DNA of 62,772 nt, taken from NCBI GenBank assembly GCA_902805915.1, contig CADCUO010000065.1, positions 1 through 62,772 of the forward strand. Reading direction: 5' to 3'. Positions 8,014 to 16,627 of the stretch are shown here, one piece after another. The first letter of the stretch is position 1. Each line of letters begins with the position of its first letter. A model generated the notes under the pieces. It made no database searches, had not been told where the DNA came from, and saw only the letters and a list, made by a program, of their open reading frames with translations. Source of the stretch: an uncultured Propionibacteriaceae bacterium. GTDB lineage: Bacteria > Actinomycetota > Actinomycetes > Propionibacteriales > Propionibacteriaceae. The translations under genes and the position numbers were made by a program.

Positions 8014-9131
8014 GCGCCACCGGGCTAACTCGAGGACCACTGCCGCGCTCCCTGCCGTTGCCACTGAGCATCGGCATCGACATCGGTGGCACCAAGGTCG
8101 CCGCTGGGGTTGTGGATGAGAACGGCGCCATCGTGGAACGGCTGGTGGAGCCCACCCCCTCGCGCAGCCCGAAGGCGGTGGAAGACGCCATCGTCGATCT
8201 GGTCGACCGGCTGCGCGGCTCGCATCGGGTGGACTCGGTCGGCATCGGAGCCGCTGGCTGGGTGGACAACGCCCAGGCTGTGGTTGCGTTCTCACCCCAC
8301 CTGGCGTGGAGGTCCGAGCCGTTGAAGGCTCGGCTGTCCGAGCGGATCGACATACCTCTCATCGTCGACAACGACGCCAATGCGGCGGCGTGGGCCGAGT
8401 ACCGTTTCGGTGCCGGTCGCGGGTCCTCGGTGATGGTCTGCATCACCTTGGGCACAGGTATCGGTGGTGGGCTGGTGATCAACGGCCAGCTGTTCCGGGG
8501 AACGTATGGGATGGCCGGCGAGTGGGGCCATATGATCAGCGTGCCCGGCGGTCAGCGCTGCGAGTGCGGCAACCGCGGCTGCTGGGAGCAGTACGCCTCC
8601 GGCAACGCGCTGGTACGAGAGGCCCGCGAGCTGGCCCGCAGCAACTCACCGGTGGCGTACCGGCTGCTGGAGATGGTCGGGGGCGACCCGGACAAGATCA
8701 CCGGGCCGCTGGTCACCGAGGCCGCCCTGCAGGGCGAGCCCAACGCGGTCGAGCTGCTCGGCGACGTGGGTAGCTGGTTGGGCCAGGGCATCGCGAACCT
8801 CGCCGCAGCGCTGGACCCCGACCTCGTCGTGATCGGTGGCGGCGTCAGCGCGGCGGGCAACCTGCTGCTGCAGCCGGCGCAGGCCGCGTTCGACCGGACC
8901 CTGACGGGACGAGGCTACCGGCCGCAGGCCCAGCTGGTGCTGGCCCGCTTCCGCAACGACGCAGGCCTGATCGGAGCAGCCGATCTGGCTCGACATGCCA
9001 TGGTGGAGCCGCCCGAGTCCGGCCGGTTCGGCTTCTGGCCGCGTCGACGCCAGGGCAGAAGGGCGGCCCGGCTGCGCCGCGAGGGGCTGCTGGCGGTCCG
9101 GTCCAGTGCCCCGCGTCGGATTCGGTCCTGA
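8010..9131 (+). CDS. glk: ROK-family glucokinase
   Basis: The 373-residue protein phosphorylates glucose to glucose 6-phosphate in the cytoplasm, by family assignment. It has the ATP-binding IDIGGTK at 23-29, a DND pair with likely catalytic D122, TLGTGIGGG at 147-154, and the ROK zinc motif with H174, C184, C186 and C191 in CECGNRGCWEQ. The gene neighbourhood (PimB', SRPBCC) is the one I recall for Streptomyces glkA. The GTG start overlaps the upstream stop (GTGA). The C-terminal 45 or so residues are very Arg-rich and exceed the usual length of about 315-320 residues; they look disordered and basic. The sugar specificity is inferred. Confidence 0.9.
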   Translation: MSATGLTRGPLPRSLPLPLSIGIDIGGTKVAAGVVDENGAIVERLVEPTPSRSPKAVEDAIVDLVDRLRGSHRVDSVGIGAAGWVDNAQAVVAFSPHLAWRSEPLKARLSERIDIPLIVDNDANAAAWAEYRFGAGRGSSVMVCITLGTGIGGGLVINGQLFRGTYGMAGEWGHMISVPGGQRCECGNRGCWEQYASGNALVREARELARSNSPVAYRLLEMVGGDPDKITGPLVTEAALQGEPNAVELLGDVGSWLGQGIANLAAALDPDLVVIGGGVSAAGNLLLQPAQAAFDRTLTGRGYRPQAQLVLARFRNDAGLIGAADLARHAMVEPPESGRFGFWPRRRQGRRAARLRREGLLAVRSSAPRRIRS

Positions 9132-9221
9132 AAGCCGGCCGCGCCCGCCCGCTACAGCGACGCTCCAGCCACTCAGGACGGCTACAGCCCTCGAGGGGCA
9201 CGGCCCTGGACCGCCTCGGTC

Positions 9222-9698
9222 CTACAGCACCGCCCCGTCGCCGGCATCCGGCGGGCGGCTCCGGGGCAGCCGGGAGAACAGCAACCCCATGCCCCCGACG
9301 AAGCCGACCAGCGCCAGCCAACCGGCCCAGCCTGACACCACGATGCCAAGCACCGCGGCCAGCATGACCAGGATGGAGTAGCCAAGGCCCAGCCAGGCGA
9401 TCAACACCGGCCAGGCAGGCTTCGGCAGCGGCCTCGGCTCCTCGGGGACGAAACGTTCCTCGGCCTCCGGTTCGTCCGCCACGCGCTCCTGCGACTCGTG
9501 GACGAACAGGGGATGGGCGTCGGCCCATGAGCTGTCGACCGGCTGGCTCGGACTGCGGTCTGGCTCGGTACCTGTGGCGGCATCCTCGGTGGTGACGGCC
9601 GGGACCTCCGGTCGGTCCGCGGTGAGGTGGTAGCTCGCCATCATCTCGGCGAAGGCGCGGTCGATCGACTCGCGGTCATGCTCGTCGGGCCGCGCCAT
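9222..9698 (-). CDS. small membrane protein with two C-terminal helices
   Basis: The 158-residue protein starts MARPDEHDRESID, has an acidic, proline-containing cytoplasmic part (1-95) and two predicted membrane helices (about 100-122 and 125-143), then a short basic tail. I do not recognise a catalytic motif. It begins only two bases after the stop of the esterase gene, so the two form an operon on the minus strand. Short membrane proteins of this shape occur at this position in other actinobacterial genomes (the Rv2183c region), but the equivalence is from memory. A longer frame upstream (to 9761) lies inside the esterase gene and is unlikely. Confidence 0.7.
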   Translation of the reverse strand: MARPDEHDRESIDRAFAEMMASYHLTADRPEVPAVTTEDAATGTEPDRSPSQPVDSSWADAHPLFVHESQERVADEPEAEERFVPEEPRPLPKPAWPVLIAWLGLGYSILVMLAAVLGIVVSGWAGWLALVGFVGGMGLLFSRLPRSRPPDAGDGAVL

Positions 9699-9699
9699 G

Positions 9700-10461
9700 T
9701 CAGACCGGGAGCAGTCGGCGGAAGAAGGCGCTGCTGCCGGTGAAGATCTCCTCGGCCTCATAGTCCATGGTGGCTACATGGTAGCTGCGCTTGAGCACTA
9801 CCTCACGCACGTCGGTGGAGCTGACCGAGGCCAGGATCTGCCTTGTCGAGCTGGGATCCACTACGTGGTCCATCCGGGACCGGTAGATCAGCAGCGGCTG
9901 GTCGATCCGATAGAGGTTGGCCCGCACGTCGCTCCACATCTTCATCATCGAGTACAGCGCGTGCAGCGGAGTGCGGTCATAACCACCCTCGGTCACCCCC
10001 GGCATGGCGATGTCGTTCGCGAGCCCGTTCATCGACGGCAGCACCCGGCGCAGCACGGGCAGCGCCCGGAGGCGCTGGTCGCTGCTCACCACGACCGGGT
10101 TGACCACCGCGATCCCGGCCACGTCGTGGCCGAACTGCTCGGCCAGCCGCAGCGCCAGGCAGCCGCCCATCGACAGCCCCGCCACGAAGACCCGGTCGCA
10201 CGCGGTCCGCAGCCGGATGAACTCCCGCTCCACCACCGCGTACCAGTCGGTCCACTCCGTCAAGTTCAGTCCTTGCCAGCTGCTGCCGTGGCCAGGCAGT
10301 CGGGGCAGCGCGACTCGGAAGCCGTCGGACTCCAGGTGCTCGGCCCAGCCACGCATGGAGCGCGGTGACCCGGTGAACCCATGACACAGCAGCACGCCAT
10401 GGCGGCCGTCGCCGCCGTAGTACGGCTCGCCGTCAACCGCCGACTCCCGGGCAGGATCCAC
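9700..10461 (-). CDS. alpha/beta-hydrolase, carboxylesterase type
   Basis: The 253-residue protein has the oxyanion segment LLCHGFTGSP at 24-33, the nucleophile elbow GLSMGG with S97, an acid in SRMDHVVD (D198 or D202) and H228 in SYHVATMD. These match the Est30 / monoacylglycerol lipase-like family, which hydrolyses short-chain or glycerol esters in the cytoplasm. There is no signal peptide. The start is GTG 10461 with only a weak upstream ribosome site, so the exact start is less sure. It is divergent from the acyltransferase pair and shares an operon with the membrane protein at 9222-9698. A lipid-related substrate is an inference from context. Confidence 0.85.
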   Translation of the reverse strand: MDPARESAVDGEPYYGGDGRHGVLLCHGFTGSPRSMRGWAEHLESDGFRVALPRLPGHGSSWQGLNLTEWTDWYAVVEREFIRLRTACDRVFVAGLSMGGCLALRLAEQFGHDVAGIAVVNPVVVSSDQRLRALPVLRRVLPSMNGLANDIAMPGVTEGGYDRTPLHALYSMMKMWSDVRANLYRIDQPLLIYRSRMDHVVDPSSTRQILASVSSTDVREVVLKRSYHVATMDYEAEEIFTGSSAFFRRLLPV

Positions 10462-10613
10462 GCACGAATGGTAGGCAGCGACACCAATTCGGTACGCGCG
10501 GGGTACGGTCAGCGTCGGGCCGGTCCAGGCTGCACAAACCCGGGTGAGGGCCTATGGTCGTGCTACGACGTACGCCGCCGTCTCGATCAGGCGAGCGAAG
10601 GTAGGAGATCAAC

Positions 10614-11420
10614 TTGTTGTACTGGGTGTTCAAGTGGGTGCTGTTCACCCCCTTCGTGCGGCTGGTGTTCCGGCCGTCGGTCGAGGGTGCGGAGAACATC
10701 CCGGAGACCGGGCCCGCCATCCTGGTCTGCAACCACCTGTCAGCAGGGGACACCTTCACGTTGCCCGCGATGATGAAGCGACGGCTGACCTGGCCGGCGA
10801 AGGTGGAGCTGTTCTCTGGCTCCGACTGGCGGGGCCGCGTCCTGGCCTGGTTCCTGGTGCAGGTCGGCCAGCTGCCGTTGGACCGCTCCGGCGGCCGGGC
10901 CAGCGCCACCTCGATGGACGGTGTGCTGGCTGTGCTCAGGCAGGGTCAGCTGCTGGGCATCTTCCCGGAAGGCACTCGGTCGCCCGACGGCCGCCTCTAC
11001 AAGGGAAAGACCGGGGTGGCCCGGCTGGTGCTGTCCGCCGGCGTCCCGGTCATCCCGGTGGCGATGAGGAACACCCAGTTCGTGAAGTCGAAGCTCTTCG
11101 GTCTGCCGCTGATGCGCTCTCCGTCGATCCGGATCGGCAAGCCGATGGACTTTCGACGCTACGCCAGCGCCGGCAACGACCGGGCGGTGCTGCGGTGGGT
11201 CACCGACGAGATCATGAACGCGGTGATGGAGCTTTCCGGACAGGAGTACGTGGACGCCTACGGCAGCTCGGTAAAGGCGGCCCTGGAAGAGGGCCGGGAC
11301 TTCTCCCCTGCAGTTCTCCCGCGCCCCGGCGCGGGGAACCCTGTGCCGCCGCTGCCCGGGCCGAAGCCGCAGCGTCGCTCCACGGTCGCTCGCCAGCCGT
11401 CGACAGAGTCCACGGCATGA
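10614..11420 (+). CDS. PlsC-type 1-acyl-glycerol-3-phosphate acyltransferase (copy 1)
   Basis: The 268-residue protein carries the PlsC motifs: NHLSAGD near 43 (H-x4-D catalytic pair), PLDRSGGRAS near 90, FPEGTRSPDGR near 121 and VPVIPVAM near 148. It transfers acyl chains to lysophosphatidic acid or a related lipid at the membrane. The start is an unusual TTG at 10614 (TTG-TTG-TAC), chosen because AGGAG lies at 10603-10607, six bases upstream, and no ATG or GTG fits. The last 40 residues are Pro/Arg-rich and probably disordered. It is followed 16 bases later by a second member of the family. The exact lipid substrate cannot be told from sequence. Confidence 0.88.
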   Translation: MLYWVFKWVLFTPFVRLVFRPSVEGAENIPETGPAILVCNHLSAGDTFTLPAMMKRRLTWPAKVELFSGSDWRGRVLAWFLVQVGQLPLDRSGGRASATSMDGVLAVLRQGQLLGIFPEGTRSPDGRLYKGKTGVARLVLSAGVPVIPVAMRNTQFVKSKLFGLPLMRSPSIRIGKPMDFRRYASAGNDRAVLRWVTDEIMNAVMELSGQEYVDAYGSSVKAALEEGRDFSPAVLPRPGAGNPVPPLPGPKPQRRSTVARQPSTESTA

Positions 11421-11436
11421 ACCGCGGGGCGACGCC

Positions 11437-12327
11437 ATGAGTGACGGGGCCGACGGGCGTGGGGGCTTGAGCGACGGGCCCGACGACATCGGGGACGGGG
11501 TCGACGACATCAGCGACGAGCAGGCTGAGGCTGCGGCAACGTCTGGTGCCCTGGTGTCGTTCGACGGCCAGCAGGTCGAGCGCGAAGTCAGCGGCACCGG
11601 CAAGGGCATCTACTGGCTGCTGAAGAACGTGCTCCTCGGCCCCGGGATCCGAAAGATCTTCCGACCGATCGAGGAGGGCGTGGAAAACGTACCGCGGCGC
11701 AGCGCCGCCATCTTGGCCAGCAACCACCTGTCCTTCGCCGACTGGCTGTTCATGCCCTTGGCTCTGGACCGTCGGGTGACGTTCGTGGCCAAGTCCGACT
11801 ACTTCACCGGAGTGGGGCTGAAGGGCTGGGCGCAGAAGCGTTTCTTCACCGGTACGGGACAGGTGCCGATCGACCGGACCGGCGGCCGGGCCAGCGAGGG
11901 TGCATTGCGGGCCGGTCTCAAGGTGCTGCAACGAGGTGAGCTGTTCGGGATCTATCCGGAGGGGACCCGAAGCCACGATGGCCGGTTGTACAAGGGCCGC
12001 ACCGGGGTGGCCAGGCTGGCCCTGCTGGCCGGTGTGCCCGTGATACCGGCGGCCATGATCGGCACTGACGTCATTGCACCGCCCGGCAAGATCGTCCGCA
12101 AGATCGTCAGCCCAACGGTGAAGTTCGGCACCCCGCTGGACTTCAGCCGTTACGAGGGCATGAGCGAAGACCGCTTCATCCTCCGTTCCATCACCGACGA
12201 GATCATGTACGCCATCATGGAGCTGTCCGGCCAGGAGTATGTCGACATGTATGCACCGGCCGCCAAGGAGGCCGCGGCCCGTGAGGCCGCTGCCGCCGAG
12301 GAGGCGGAGACCTCACCCCAGGCGTGA
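11437..12327 (+). CDS. PlsC-type acyltransferase (copy 2) with acidic N-terminal extension
   Basis: The 296-residue protein repeats the PlsC motif set: NHLSFAD near 92, PIDRTGGRAS near 140, YPEGTRSHDGR near 170 and VPVIPAAM near 197. It is clearly related to the gene just upstream, for example in the shared end ITDEIMYAIMELSGQEYVD, so the pair is a tandem duplication. The copies differ at the termini: this one has about 55 extra N-terminal residues rich in Asp and Gly, and an Ala/Glu-rich tail. ATG 11437 has a weak GGGGCG upstream. Rv2182c is a single-copy relative at this place. The copies may differ in acyl donor or acceptor. Confidence 0.87.
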   Translation: MSDGADGRGGLSDGPDDIGDGVDDISDEQAEAAATSGALVSFDGQQVEREVSGTGKGIYWLLKNVLLGPGIRKIFRPIEEGVENVPRRSAAILASNHLSFADWLFMPLALDRRVTFVAKSDYFTGVGLKGWAQKRFFTGTGQVPIDRTGGRASEGALRAGLKVLQRGELFGIYPEGTRSHDGRLYKGRTGVARLALLAGVPVIPAAMIGTDVIAPPGKIVRKIVSPTVKFGTPLDFSRYEGMSEDRFILRSITDEIMYAIMELSGQEYVDMYAPAAKEAAAREAAAAEEAETSPQA

Positions 12328-12388
12328 CCGCGCCCCGCGCCTGGGTCCACCCGCTGAAAAGCGAATCCGGTGCGGGCCATCGGCGGTC

Positions 12389-12394
12389 TAGAGT
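12389..12394 (+). promoter_or_regulatory. -10 element for leaderless aroG
   Basis: TAGAGT ends six bases before the GTG at 12401, with no ribosome binding site between them. Transcription is expected to begin at or next to the start codon. Confidence 0.5.
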
Positions 12395-12400
12395 ATTCCA

Positions 12401-13795
12401 GTGCCCGTAACGACCGAGGTTCCCTCCCTGGAACAACTGCATGCGCTGAGCCCTCTGCAGCAGCCGACCTACACCGACGAGTCGGGGCTGGCCGAGGTGA
12501 TCCGCAAGCTGCGCAAGCTGCCGCCGCTGGTGTTCGCCGGCGAGTGCGACGAGCTGCGGACCAAGATGGCGAGCGTTGCCTCCGGCGAGGCGTTCCTGCT
12601 GCAGGGCGGCGACTGCGCCGAGACCTTCGACGGCGTTACCGCCGCCAACATCTCCGGCAAGCTCCGCACTCTGCTCTCGATGGCTGTGGTCCTCACGTAC
12701 GCCGCCCAGGTGCCGATCGTCAAGGTCGGCCGAATGGCCGGTCAGTACGCCAAACCGCGCTCCTCTGACAGCGAGACCCGGGGTGGGATCACCCTGCCGG
12801 CCTACCGCGGCGACGCGGTGAACGGTTTCGCCTTCACACCTGAGTCCCGTGAGCCCGACCCAGGTCGGCTGCTCGGTGTCTACAACGCCTCCGCGGCCAC
12901 GATGAACCTCAGCCGCGCGTTCTTGACCGGCGGCTTCGCGCACCTGCGCAGCGTCCACAACTGGAACGCCGACTTTGTCAAGAACTCTGCTGCCGGGGTG
13001 CAGTACCAGAACCTGGCCAACGAGATCGACCGGGCGCTGGCCTTCATGGTCGCCTGCGGCATCGATGAGCGGGTGTTCGCCACCGTCGACTTCTACTCCA
13101 GCCACGAGGCTTTGCTGATGGAGTACGAGCACGCGATGACCCGGATCGACTCCCGGACGCAGCTGCCGTACGGGACTTCTGGCCACTTCCTCTGGATTGG
13201 CGAGCGGACCCGACAGCTGGACGGCGCCCACGTCGAGTTGCTCCGCCACGTCCGCAACCCGCTCGGGGTGAAGCTGGGCCCGACCACCACCGCCGACACC
13301 GCACTGGAGCTGGCTGACCGGCTGGACCCCGAGCACGAACCCGGCCGGATCACCTTCATCACCCGGATGGGTGCGGGCAAGATTCGCGACGTCCTGCCCG
13401 ATGTGGTCTCCAAGGTGACGGCCAGCGGCCGGCAGGTGGCCTGGGTCTGCGACCCCATGCACGGCAACACCTTCGAGGCCGCCAACGGCTACAAGACCCG
13501 CGCCTTCGCCGACGTGATGTCGGAGCTGAACGGCTTCTTCGACGTCCACGAGGAGCTGGGCACCTGGCCCGGCGGCGTCCATGTCGAGCTGACCGGAGAT
13601 GACGTCACCGAGTGCGTCGGCGGCAGCGACGACCTGGTCGAAGCTGACCTGGTCAACCGGTACGAGACACTGTGCGACCCCCGGTTGAACCGGAACCAGT
13701 CCCTGGAGCTCGCCTTCTTGGTTGCGGAGCGGCTCACCGACGGTCGGATCCGGCGAGCGAACCCGGTGCAGGCGTACCAGCCAGTCAATCTGTGA
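12401..13795 (+). CDS. aroG: class II 3-deoxy-D-arabino-heptulosonate 7-phosphate synthase
   Basis: The 464-residue enzyme condenses phosphoenolpyruvate and erythrose 4-phosphate in the first step of the shikimate pathway. Full-length class II hallmarks are present: LLQGGDCAETF, KVGRMAGQYAKPRS, RAFLTGGFAHL followed by VHNWN, SSHEALLMEYE, a GTSGHFLWIGERTRQLDG stretch and CDPMHGNTF. The length matches Rv2178c (about 462). Class II enzymes usually form complexes with chorismate mutase and respond to aromatic amino acids; no chorismate mutase gene is in this window. The start is GTG 12401, apparently leaderless. The stop overlaps the start of the threonine aldolase gene (GTGA). Confidence 0.96.
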   Translation: MPVTTEVPSLEQLHALSPLQQPTYTDESGLAEVIRKLRKLPPLVFAGECDELRTKMASVASGEAFLLQGGDCAETFDGVTAANISGKLRTLLSMAVVLTYAAQVPIVKVGRMAGQYAKPRSSDSETRGGITLPAYRGDAVNGFAFTPESREPDPGRLLGVYNASAATMNLSRAFLTGGFAHLRSVHNWNADFVKNSAAGVQYQNLANEIDRALAFMVACGIDERVFATVDFYSSHEALLMEYEHAMTRIDSRTQLPYGTSGHFLWIGERTRQLDGAHVELLRHVRNPLGVKLGPTTTADTALELADRLDPEHEPGRITFITRMGAGKIRDVLPDVVSKVTASGRQVAWVCDPMHGNTFEAANGYKTRAFADVMSELNGFFDVHEELGTWPGGVHVELTGDDVTECVGGSDDLVEADLVNRYETLCDPRLNRNQSLELAFLVAERLTDGRIRRANPVQAYQPVNL

Positions 13796-14856
13796 CCCCC
13801 ACATCCGCTGTGCCTGTGATCGACCTCCGCTCCGACACCGTCACCCGCCCGACCGAGGCCATGCGGGGGGCGATGCTGGCTGCACCGGTGGGTGACGACG
13901 TCTACGGCGAGGACCCGACAGTCACCGAGCTGGAGCGCCGGGTCGCCGACGCCCTGGGGCATCAGGCGGGCTTGTACTGCGTCACCGGGTCGCTGGCCAA
14001 CGTGATCGGGGTACGGCTGCTGGTCGAGCCCGGCCGGGAGGTCCTCTGCGACGTCTCGGCGCACATCGCCCGAGCCGAGATGGGAGCCCACGCCGCCCTG
14101 CACGGCCTGACCATGCGCACCTACGGCTCCGAGCGCGGGCTGCTCGATGTCGACCAGGTGGCCAAGATCATCGCCCCCGATGCTGGCCCGTACCTGGTGT
14201 CCACGGCAGCGGTAGCGGTGGAGAACACCCACAACTTCGGCGGCGGCACCGTGCAGCCCTTCGACCAGCTTGCGGCTGTGGCGCGGCTGTGTCGAGACTC
14301 AGGGGTGGGTTATCACCTCGACGGTGCCCGGCTGTTCAACGCCTCGGTCGCGTCCGGGATCGACATCGGGGACTACGGTCGGCTGTTTGACACTGTCAGC
14401 GTGTGCTTCTCCAAGGGCCTCGGCGCCCCGGTCGGCTCGGTCCTGGTGAGCACGGCCGAGAACATCGCCCGCGCCCGGGTGCTGCGCAAGCGGCTGGGTG
14501 CCGGCTGGCGGCAGGCCGGCATGCTGGCGGCGGCAGCGTTGCACGCACTTGACCACCATGTCGAGCGGTTGGCCGAGGACCATCGTGCGGCCAGGGTGTT
14601 CGCCGACGCCGTGGCCGGTGTGCTGCCGGGTGCGGTTGCGCTGGACGCCGTGCAGACCAACATCGTGGTGGTCGACACCGGCCGGCGCGCCGCAGCTGAG
14701 GTGGCGCAGCAGGTCGCCGCTCGTGGTGTGCTGATGGCACCCGTCGGACCGCGGCGGCTGCGCGCCGTCACCCACCTCGACGTCACCGCCGAACAGTGCG
14801 ACACTGCCGGGCGAGTGGTGGCCGACGTCCTGGCCGAGGCGCTGACCCGGCCATGA
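13792..14856 (+). CDS. low-specificity L-threonine aldolase (PLP enzyme)
   Basis: The 354-residue protein is a fold-type I PLP enzyme that splits L-threonine or allo-threonine to glycine and acetaldehyde. The family N-terminus IDLRSDTVTRPTEAMR is intact, with GDDVYGEDPTV shortly after, ENTHNFGGG in the middle and the PLP lysine K208 in VCFSKGLGAPVGS. GTG 13792 overlaps the aroG stop by four bases; GTG 13810 is an alternative start. It in turn overlaps the next gene (ATGA), so aroG, the aldolase and the small gene form one operon. A related beta-eliminating aldolase specificity cannot be excluded. Confidence 0.92.
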   Translation: MTPTSAVPVIDLRSDTVTRPTEAMRGAMLAAPVGDDVYGEDPTVTELERRVADALGHQAGLYCVTGSLANVIGVRLLVEPGREVLCDVSAHIARAEMGAHAALHGLTMRTYGSERGLLDVDQVAKIIAPDAGPYLVSTAAVAVENTHNFGGGTVQPFDQLAAVARLCRDSGVGYHLDGARLFNASVASGIDIGDYGRLFDTVSVCFSKGLGAPVGSVLVSTAENIARARVLRKRLGAGWRQAGMLAAAALHALDHHVERLAEDHRAARVFADAVAGVLPGAVALDAVQTNIVVVDTGRRAAAEVAQQVAARGVLMAPVGPRRLRAVTHLDVTAEQCDTAGRVVADVLAEALTRP

Positions 14857-15218
14857 CTGATGAGCTGAGAGGTGACGAGGCGAAGGAGCAGACCCACCGC
14901 CAGTTCCTCGACGTCGCAGATGTGGACACCTGGTCCGATCTACAGGTGGTGATGGTCCAGCTCGGTCGGGCGGCGCCGTACTGGCGGGCCCAGGACACTC
15001 AAGGAGCAGTCGTTCCGCAGCAGGGTTGGGAGCGGGACTGGGACCGTAGGTTCCGGCTGGTGGAGTACAAGTACATCGAATGGTGCGAGCTCCGCCCCAA
15101 GCCCGACTCCACCGGGCTGACACTGGCCGACATCGTCGGAGTCTGTGAGGCGATCGGGTTCCAGACCGACGTCTTGGCGGACACAGTACGGGTGCTCGGC
15201 TACCGGCTGCTGCGTTAG
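14853..15218 (+). CDS. hypothetical protein, third gene of the aroG operon
   Basis: The 121-residue soluble protein starts at ATG 14853, overlapping the aldolase stop (ATGA). It is rich in Asp, Glu, Trp and Arg, with a recognisable stretch VDTWSDLQVVMVQLGRAAPYW and a helical C-terminus ending GYRLLR. There is no signal peptide, membrane segment or metal motif. I do not recognise the family. Tight coupling to the aldolase supports it being expressed. Function unknown. Confidence 0.7.
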   Translation: MTDELRGDEAKEQTHRQFLDVADVDTWSDLQVVMVQLGRAAPYWRAQDTQGAVVPQQGWERDWDRRFRLVEYKYIEWCELRPKPDSTGLTLADIVGVCEAIGFQTDVLADTVRVLGYRLLR

Positions 15219-15260
15219 CCGAGGCGCCGCGATCTCGCGTGCGGACCCCTGCGTGCGGCG

Positions 15261-15266
15261 TACGGT
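15261..15266 (+). promoter_or_regulatory. -10 element for the MBL-fold gene, leaderless
   Basis: TACGGT ends six bases before the GTG at 15273 and no Shine-Dalgarno sequence is seen. Confidence 0.45.
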
Positions 15267-15272
15267 GGAACC

Positions 15273-15929
15273 GTGCGGATCACACATCTGGGGCATGCGG
15301 CCGTACTGGCCGAGAGCGGCGACGTACGGATCCTGATCGATCCCGGCAACTTCTCCGAGGACTGGCACGGGCTGACCGATCTGGACGCCATCCTGGTCAC
15401 CCATATCCACCCCGACCACGTCGACCCCGACCAGCTGCCCCTGCTCCTCGCCGCCAACCCGGGTGCCGGTCTGTACACCGAACCGGGCATCCCGGCGGCG
15501 GTCACCGCCCAGGAGCTGCCCGACCTTGGCGCGATCACCGCCCTGCCCGCCGGCGAGTCGGTCACCGTCGGCTCGGTCACCATTGCGGCGGTGGGTGGCC
15601 AGCACGCGGAGATCCATCGCGACATCCCACGCATCGGTAACGTGGGCCTGGTGCTGCGTGCCGAAGGCGAGCCGACGCTGTTCCACCCGGGCGACTCCTA
15701 CGCCACCGCCCCAGCGGGCGTCGATGTCCTCGCGCTGCCGGCCTACGGCCCCTGGGCTGCGATGAAGGAGACCATCGACTTCACCCGCGCCGTTGGCGCC
15801 CGGCACGGTTTTCCCATCCACGATGGGTTGCTCAACGACCGCGGCCGAGGGCTCGTCCTCAACCGCGTCAACGCGATGACCGACACCGCGGTGGTCGACC
15901 TGCGCGACGGTGTGCCGCACCAGTTCTGA
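15273..15929 (+). CDS. metallo-beta-lactamase fold hydrolase (UlaG-like)
   Basis: The 218-residue protein has the metal motif THIHPDHVD (H-x-H-x-D-H) near 47, a leading ITHLGHAAVL strand and a later FHPGDSY carrying a metal-ligand Asp. This layout is that of small L-ascorbate-lactonase-like MBL hydrolases; the true substrate is unknown. It is cytoplasmic, with no signal sequence. The GTG start is supported by the -10 hexamer six bases upstream. It is followed after 25 bases by the SDR gene, which has its own strong ribosome site, so the two may share a transcript. Confidence 0.87.
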   Translation: MRITHLGHAAVLAESGDVRILIDPGNFSEDWHGLTDLDAILVTHIHPDHVDPDQLPLLLAANPGAGLYTEPGIPAAVTAQELPDLGAITALPAGESVTVGSVTIAAVGGQHAEIHRDIPRIGNVGLVLRAEGEPTLFHPGDSYATAPAGVDVLALPAYGPWAAMKETIDFTRAVGARHGFPIHDGLLNDRGRGLVLNRVNAMTDTAVVDLRDGVPHQF

Positions 15930-15954
15930 TCCGATCTCGACGAAGGAGGCTGAC

Positions 15955-16620
15955 ATGCGGGTTGCCATTGCCGGAGGCCACGGGAAGATCGCGCTGATCA
16001 TCCAGCAGCTGTTGTCCAAGGCCGGACATGAGGCTGTCGGGATCATCCGGAACCCCGACCACGCCGCCGACCTGCTGATCGTGGGCGGGATTCCGGTAGT
16101 CCTGGACCTGGAGCACACCAGCGTGGAGACGCTGGCCGCCGACCTGGTCGGCGTCGACGCCGTCGTGTTCGCCGCCGGCGGCGGTCCCGGCAGTGGGCCG
16201 GAGCGCAAGCTCACCGTCGACCGGGACGGGGCAATCCGGCTGGCCGACGCCGCCGAGCGTGCCGGCGTGCGGCGTTACGTGATGATCTCGGCGCGACGTA
16301 CCGACGACTACGATCCCGAGTCCGACGACGTGTTCCAGATCTATCTGCGGGCCAAGAGCGAGGCCGATGCCAACCTGCGCGAGCGGAACCTGGACTGGAC
16401 CATCATCCGGCCGGGTGGCCTCACCGACGAGCCCCCCACCGGAACGGTGAGCGTGGCCGAGCATCTCGGTGAGGACGACGCCGGTGGAGGCACGATCCCG
16501 CGCGCCGATGTGGCCGAGCTGGTGGTGCAGGCGGTCACCCAGGGACACGCCGTCCGACGTCAGTTCGAGGTGGTATCCGGCACCCGGCCGATCGCCGACT
16601 GCTGGTCCGAGCTCGGCTGA
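15955..16620 (+). CDS. atypical SDR, NAD(P)-binding protein
   Basis: The 221-residue protein has a Rossmann motif IAGGHGKIALIIQQLL at the N-terminus and a VRRYVMISARR strand. The SDR catalytic Tyr position reads YLRAKSEAD, so a Y-x3-K pair is present, and it is followed by DWTIIRPGGLTDEP. This is the NmrA/YwnB-like group of atypical SDRs, which often act as redox sensors or epimerase-like enzymes. The ATG at 15955 has AAGGAGG at 15943-15949. It converges on the DUF3137-like gene with only seven bases between stop codons. Substrate unknown. Confidence 0.87.
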   Translation: MRVAIAGGHGKIALIIQQLLSKAGHEAVGIIRNPDHAADLLIVGGIPVVLDLEHTSVETLAADLVGVDAVVFAAGGGPGSGPERKLTVDRDGAIRLADAAERAGVRRYVMISARRTDDYDPESDDVFQIYLRAKSEADANLRERNLDWTIIRPGGLTDEPPTGTVSVAEHLGEDDAGGGTIPRADVAELVVQAVTQGHAVRRQFEVVSGTRPIADCWSELG

Positions 16621-16627
16621 GCGCTGG

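Noticed and set aside
12215-13804. Long minus-strand ORF of 529 codons opposite aroG
   Set aside because: It is the antisense shadow of a well-conserved DAHP synthase gene; high GC in third positions keeps antisense frames open. No family motifs are present.
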